Part shown: piece after piece, positions 61,757-64,000 of the stretch
How the letters are laid out: every line of letters begins with the position of its first letter
Numbering within the stretch: the first letter of the stretch is position 1
Assembly: GCA_050290265.1 (NCBI GenBank)
Contig: JBNKHI010000001.1
Coordinates: 1 to 64,000 of the forward strand
Direction of reading: 5' to 3'
Source of the DNA: JBNKFV01 sp050290265
GTDB taxonomy: Bacteria > Pseudomonadota > Gammaproteobacteria > Pseudomonadales > Cellvibrionaceae
DNA length: 64,000 bases
Notes under the pieces: model-generated
Database searches by the model: none
What the model was told of the DNA's origin: nothing
What the model saw: the letters and a program-made list of their open reading frames with translations, nothing else
Program-made: the position numbers and the translations under genes

Positions 61757-63646
61757 ATGATTTACCCAGAAAATTTTGATGTGATTGTGATTGGTGGCGG
61801 CCATGCTGGCACTGAAGCAGCACTCACAGCAGCCCGAATGGGTTGCCAAACGTTGCTACTCACTCACAATATCGAAACGCTTGGTCAAATGTCTTGTAAT
61901 CCAGCCATTGGCGGTATCGGTAAAAGTCATTTGGTTAAGGAAATCGATGCGCTCGGTGGCGCCATGGCTGAAGCTACGGATCGCGGTGGCATCCAGTTTC
62001 GTGTTCTCAACAGCCGCAAAGGGCCTGCGGTAAGAGCAACGAGAGCACAGGCCGACCGTGCACTTTACAAAGCTGCCATTCGTTACACACTTGAAAACCA
62101 GCCGAATCTGCTGATCTTCCAGCAAGCAGCAGATGACCTTATTGTGGAAGGTGAGACGGTTGTGGGCGTTGTTACTCAAATGGGACTGAAGTTTAAAGCG
62201 CGTTCAGTTGTGTTAACAGCCGGCACCTTTCTGGGGGGGCAAATTCATATTGGTTTGCAGAACTACCGCGGGGGCCGTGCAGGTGATCCACCATCAATTG
62301 CCTTAGCGGACCGTTTGCGCGAATTACCATTGCAAGTAGATCGTTTGAAAACTGGGACGCCACCACGAATCGATGCGCGTACAGTTGATTTCTCAGAACT
62401 CAGTGAGCAGTGGGGAGATAAACCAGAACCCGTAATGTCATTTTTGGGGAAGGTCTCGGATCATCCTGAGCAAGTGTGTTGTTGGATTACGCATACTAAT
62501 GGGAAAACCCACGATATTATTCGCGGTGGATTAGATCGTTCTCCTATGTACACCGGAGTTATTGAAGGCGTCGGCCCCCGGTACTGCCCGTCTATCGAAG
62601 ATAAAATACATCGTTTTGCCGATAAAGACTCACACCAGATTTTCATTGAACCGGAAGGTCTGCAGACTTATGAACTCTATCCAAATGGCATATCAACAAG
62701 CTTGCCATTTGACGTGCAAATGGAGCTGGTTCGATCCATTAAAGGGTTTGAAAATGCCCATATAACCCGTCCAGGGTATGCAATTGAGTACGATTATTTT
62801 AACCCACAGAATTTGAAATATAGCCTGGAAACCAAGGTTATTAACGGCCTGTTTTTTGCTGGACAAATTAATGGAACCACGGGGTATGAAGAAGCCGGTG
62901 CTCAGGGACTGCTTGCGGGGATTAATGCCGGGTTGCGAGCTCAGGAAAAAGACCCTTGGTGCCCTACTCGAGAACAATCGTACATTGGCGTCTTGGTTGA
63001 TGATCTCATCACCATGGGCACCCGTGAACCTTATCGAATGTTTACCAGTCGTGCTGAATATCGTTTGCTGTTACGTGAAGACAATGCGGACTTACGTTTA
63101 ACTGAAAAAGGCCGTGAGCTGGGTGTCGTGAGTGATGCAAGGTGGGCTTTCTTCTCGGAGAAGCAAGAGGCTATAGCCAGCGAACAACAGCGCTTTCGCT
63201 CAACCTGGATTCAAGCGGGAAGTGCAGAAGCCAAAAGTCTGGAGGCGAAAATCCCGCCGTTAACCAGAGAATACAGCTTGATGGATTTGCTGAAACGCCC
63301 TGAACTGCAGTATCCCGATATCGCCCATTTTCATGGTGAGCCAATGGCCTGCCAGCAAGTTGCGCAACAGGTGGAGATTACTGCGAAATATTCAGGCTAT
63401 ATTGATCGTCAACAAGACGATATCAATCGACTGCGGCAACATGAGAATACCAAAATCCCCACTGAATTTGACTATACCTGTGTGGAAGGTCTGTCGAATG
63501 AGGTTAAACAAAAGCTTATTGACGCCCGTCCTGAGACCCTGGCCAGGGCTAGCCGGATACCTGGCGTCACTCATGCTGCAGTTTCGTTATTGCTCGTTTA
63601 TTTGAAAAAGCACGGCAATATGAAAAAACGTGCAGCTGAGGTGTAG
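61757..63646 (+). CDS. mnmG: tRNA uridine-5-carboxymethylaminomethyl synthase MnmG
   Basis: FAD-dependent partner of MnmE. The 629 residues have an N-terminal GGGHAGTEAA (about 12-21), the CNPAIGGIGKSHLVKEIDALGG region with a conserved cysteine, the second conserved cysteine in the middle and the C-terminal MnmE-binding helical domain. It follows the putative origin and precedes rsmG by a few bases. Confidence 0.96.
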   Translation: MIYPENFDVIVIGGGHAGTEAALTAARMGCQTLLLTHNIETLGQMSCNPAIGGIGKSHLVKEIDALGGAMAEATDRGGIQFRVLNSRKGPAVRATRAQADRALYKAAIRYTLENQPNLLIFQQAADDLIVEGETVVGVVTQMGLKFKARSVVLTAGTFLGGQIHIGLQNYRGGRAGDPPSIALADRLRELPLQVDRLKTGTPPRIDARTVDFSELSEQWGDKPEPVMSFLGKVSDHPEQVCCWITHTNGKTHDIIRGGLDRSPMYTGVIEGVGPRYCPSIEDKIHRFADKDSHQIFIEPEGLQTYELYPNGISTSLPFDVQMELVRSIKGFENAHITRPGYAIEYDYFNPQNLKYSLETKVINGLFFAGQINGTTGYEEAGAQGLLAGINAGLRAQEKDPWCPTREQSYIGVLVDDLITMGTREPYRMFTSRAEYRLLLREDNADLRLTEKGRELGVVSDARWAFFSEKQEAIASEQQRFRSTWIQAGSAEAKSLEAKIPPLTREYSLMDLLKRPELQYPDIAHFHGEPMACQQVAQQVEITAKYSGYIDRQQDDINRLRQHENTKIPTEFDYTCVEGLSNEVKQKLIDARPETLARASRIPGVTHAAVSLLLVYLKKHGNMKKRAAEV

Positions 63647-63651
63647 ATCTT

Positions 63652-64000
63652 GTGAGTGAGTATTTACAACCTTTACAGTCTGGTTGTGAAGAGATTGGTT
63701 TAGGTCTTTCGGACAAGCAATACGAATTGTTATTGGCTTATCTAGCGCTATTTGCCAAATGGAATAAGGCGTATAACCTGTCTGCAGTGCGCAATCCGAA
63801 AGATATGATCAGTCGGCATCTCCTGGATAGTTTAAGCGTCGTGCCAGCCCTTGAATCGTTATCAGGCAAGCGCTTTATTGATGTGGGTACCGGTGGTGGG
63901 TTACCGGGGATTCCTCTGGCAATTGCCAGACCTGATTTAGCGATCGCTTTACTGGACAGTAACGGCAAAAAAACGCGTTTTTTAACCCAGGTAAAGCTAG
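63652..64000 (+). CDS. rsmG: 16S rRNA m7G527 methyltransferase RsmG (partial, N-terminal part)
   Basis: From a GTG at 63652 the frame is open to the right edge. Protein features are LFAKWNKAYNLSAVRNP, HLLDSLSVVPAL and the SAM motif DVGTGGGLPGIPLAI, all RsmG family hallmarks. Only the first ~116 residues are in the window. It follows mnmG by five bases, as in E. coli and Pseudomonas. Confidence 0.94.
   Translation, partial: MSEYLQPLQSGCEEIGLGLSDKQYELLLAYLALFAKWNKAYNLSAVRNPKDMISRHLLDSLSVVPALESLSGKRFIDVGTGGGLPGIPLAIARPDLAIALLDSNGKKTRFLTQVKL

Noticed and set aside
61592..61849. Minus-strand ORF of 85 residues across the mnmG start
   Set aside because: It overlaps mnmG, lacks family resemblance and lies in the origin candidate region.

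Overview
The window is an origin-proximal chromosome segment of a gammaproteobacterium. Gene content and order match the replication-origin region of Pseudomonas and its relatives (dnaA-dnaN-recF-gyrB, rpmH-rnpA-yidD-yidC-mnmE-mnmG-rsmG, glyQS, trkAH, rsmB-fmt-def, LysM-dprA, tsaC-hemF-aroE, the cox cluster, znu and polA-engB-cc4-dsbA-dgcP). Base composition is moderate (clearly less GC-rich than Pseudomonas). Together with XrtA/PEP-CTERM-type exopolysaccharide genes, this points to a marine Cellvibrionales-like lineage (Saccharophagus/Teredinibacter/Cellvibrio relatives). That placement is inference; no 16S rRNA gene lies here.

Region by region. 1-4192: end of an exopolysaccharide locus, with a partial membrane sugar transferase, a UDP-glucuronate epimerase-like enzyme, an XrtA-type polysaccharide deacetylase and a FemAB-like protein. 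It is bounded by a tRNA-Arg gene. 4422-11731: dgcP, dsbA, cytochrome c4, engB and polA. The polA-engB gap carries a candidate small RNA with a sigma-E-like promoter and a strong terminator, at the position held by Spot 42 in E. coli and ErsA in Pseudomonas. 12110-15702: a small exported protein of unknown function, then znuA facing zur-znuC-znuB across a Zur-like palindrome; ZnuC ends in a His-Asp repeat. 15719-24498: a complete aa3/caa3-type cytochrome c oxidase structural and assembly cluster (ctaC, ctaD, ctaG, ctaE, surf1, ctaA, ctaB, sco). 24869-33064: a MATE transporter, an unknown protein, yheV, prlC, a gamma carbonic anhydrase, aroE, hemF, tsaC and purE. 33199-41555: dprA, a LysM protein, def-fmt-rsmB and trkA-trkH. 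41640-47240: a lipid A acyltransferase, glyQS, gmhB and plsC. 47470-49617: an accessory insert with a STAS-like protein and a PhzS-like flavin monooxygenase overlapping a Dabb-domain protein. 49856-64000: gyrB, recF, dnaN, dnaA, then rightward rpmH, rnpA, yidD, yidC, mnmE, mnmG and the start of rsmG.

The origin is likely within the right-hand part. Two gene-free stretches hold DnaA boxes: dnaA-rpmH (one perfect box plus near matches) and mnmE-mnmG (three perfect boxes plus an 80-bp tract of about 11% GC). Most genes are core functions: replication, translation, respiration, envelope biogenesis, zinc and potassium homeostasis. The least explained elements are the sRNA candidate, the small exported protein at 12110, the flavin monooxygenase/Dabb pair and the exopolysaccharide segment. 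I see no CRISPR array, insertion sequence, prophage or rRNA gene.
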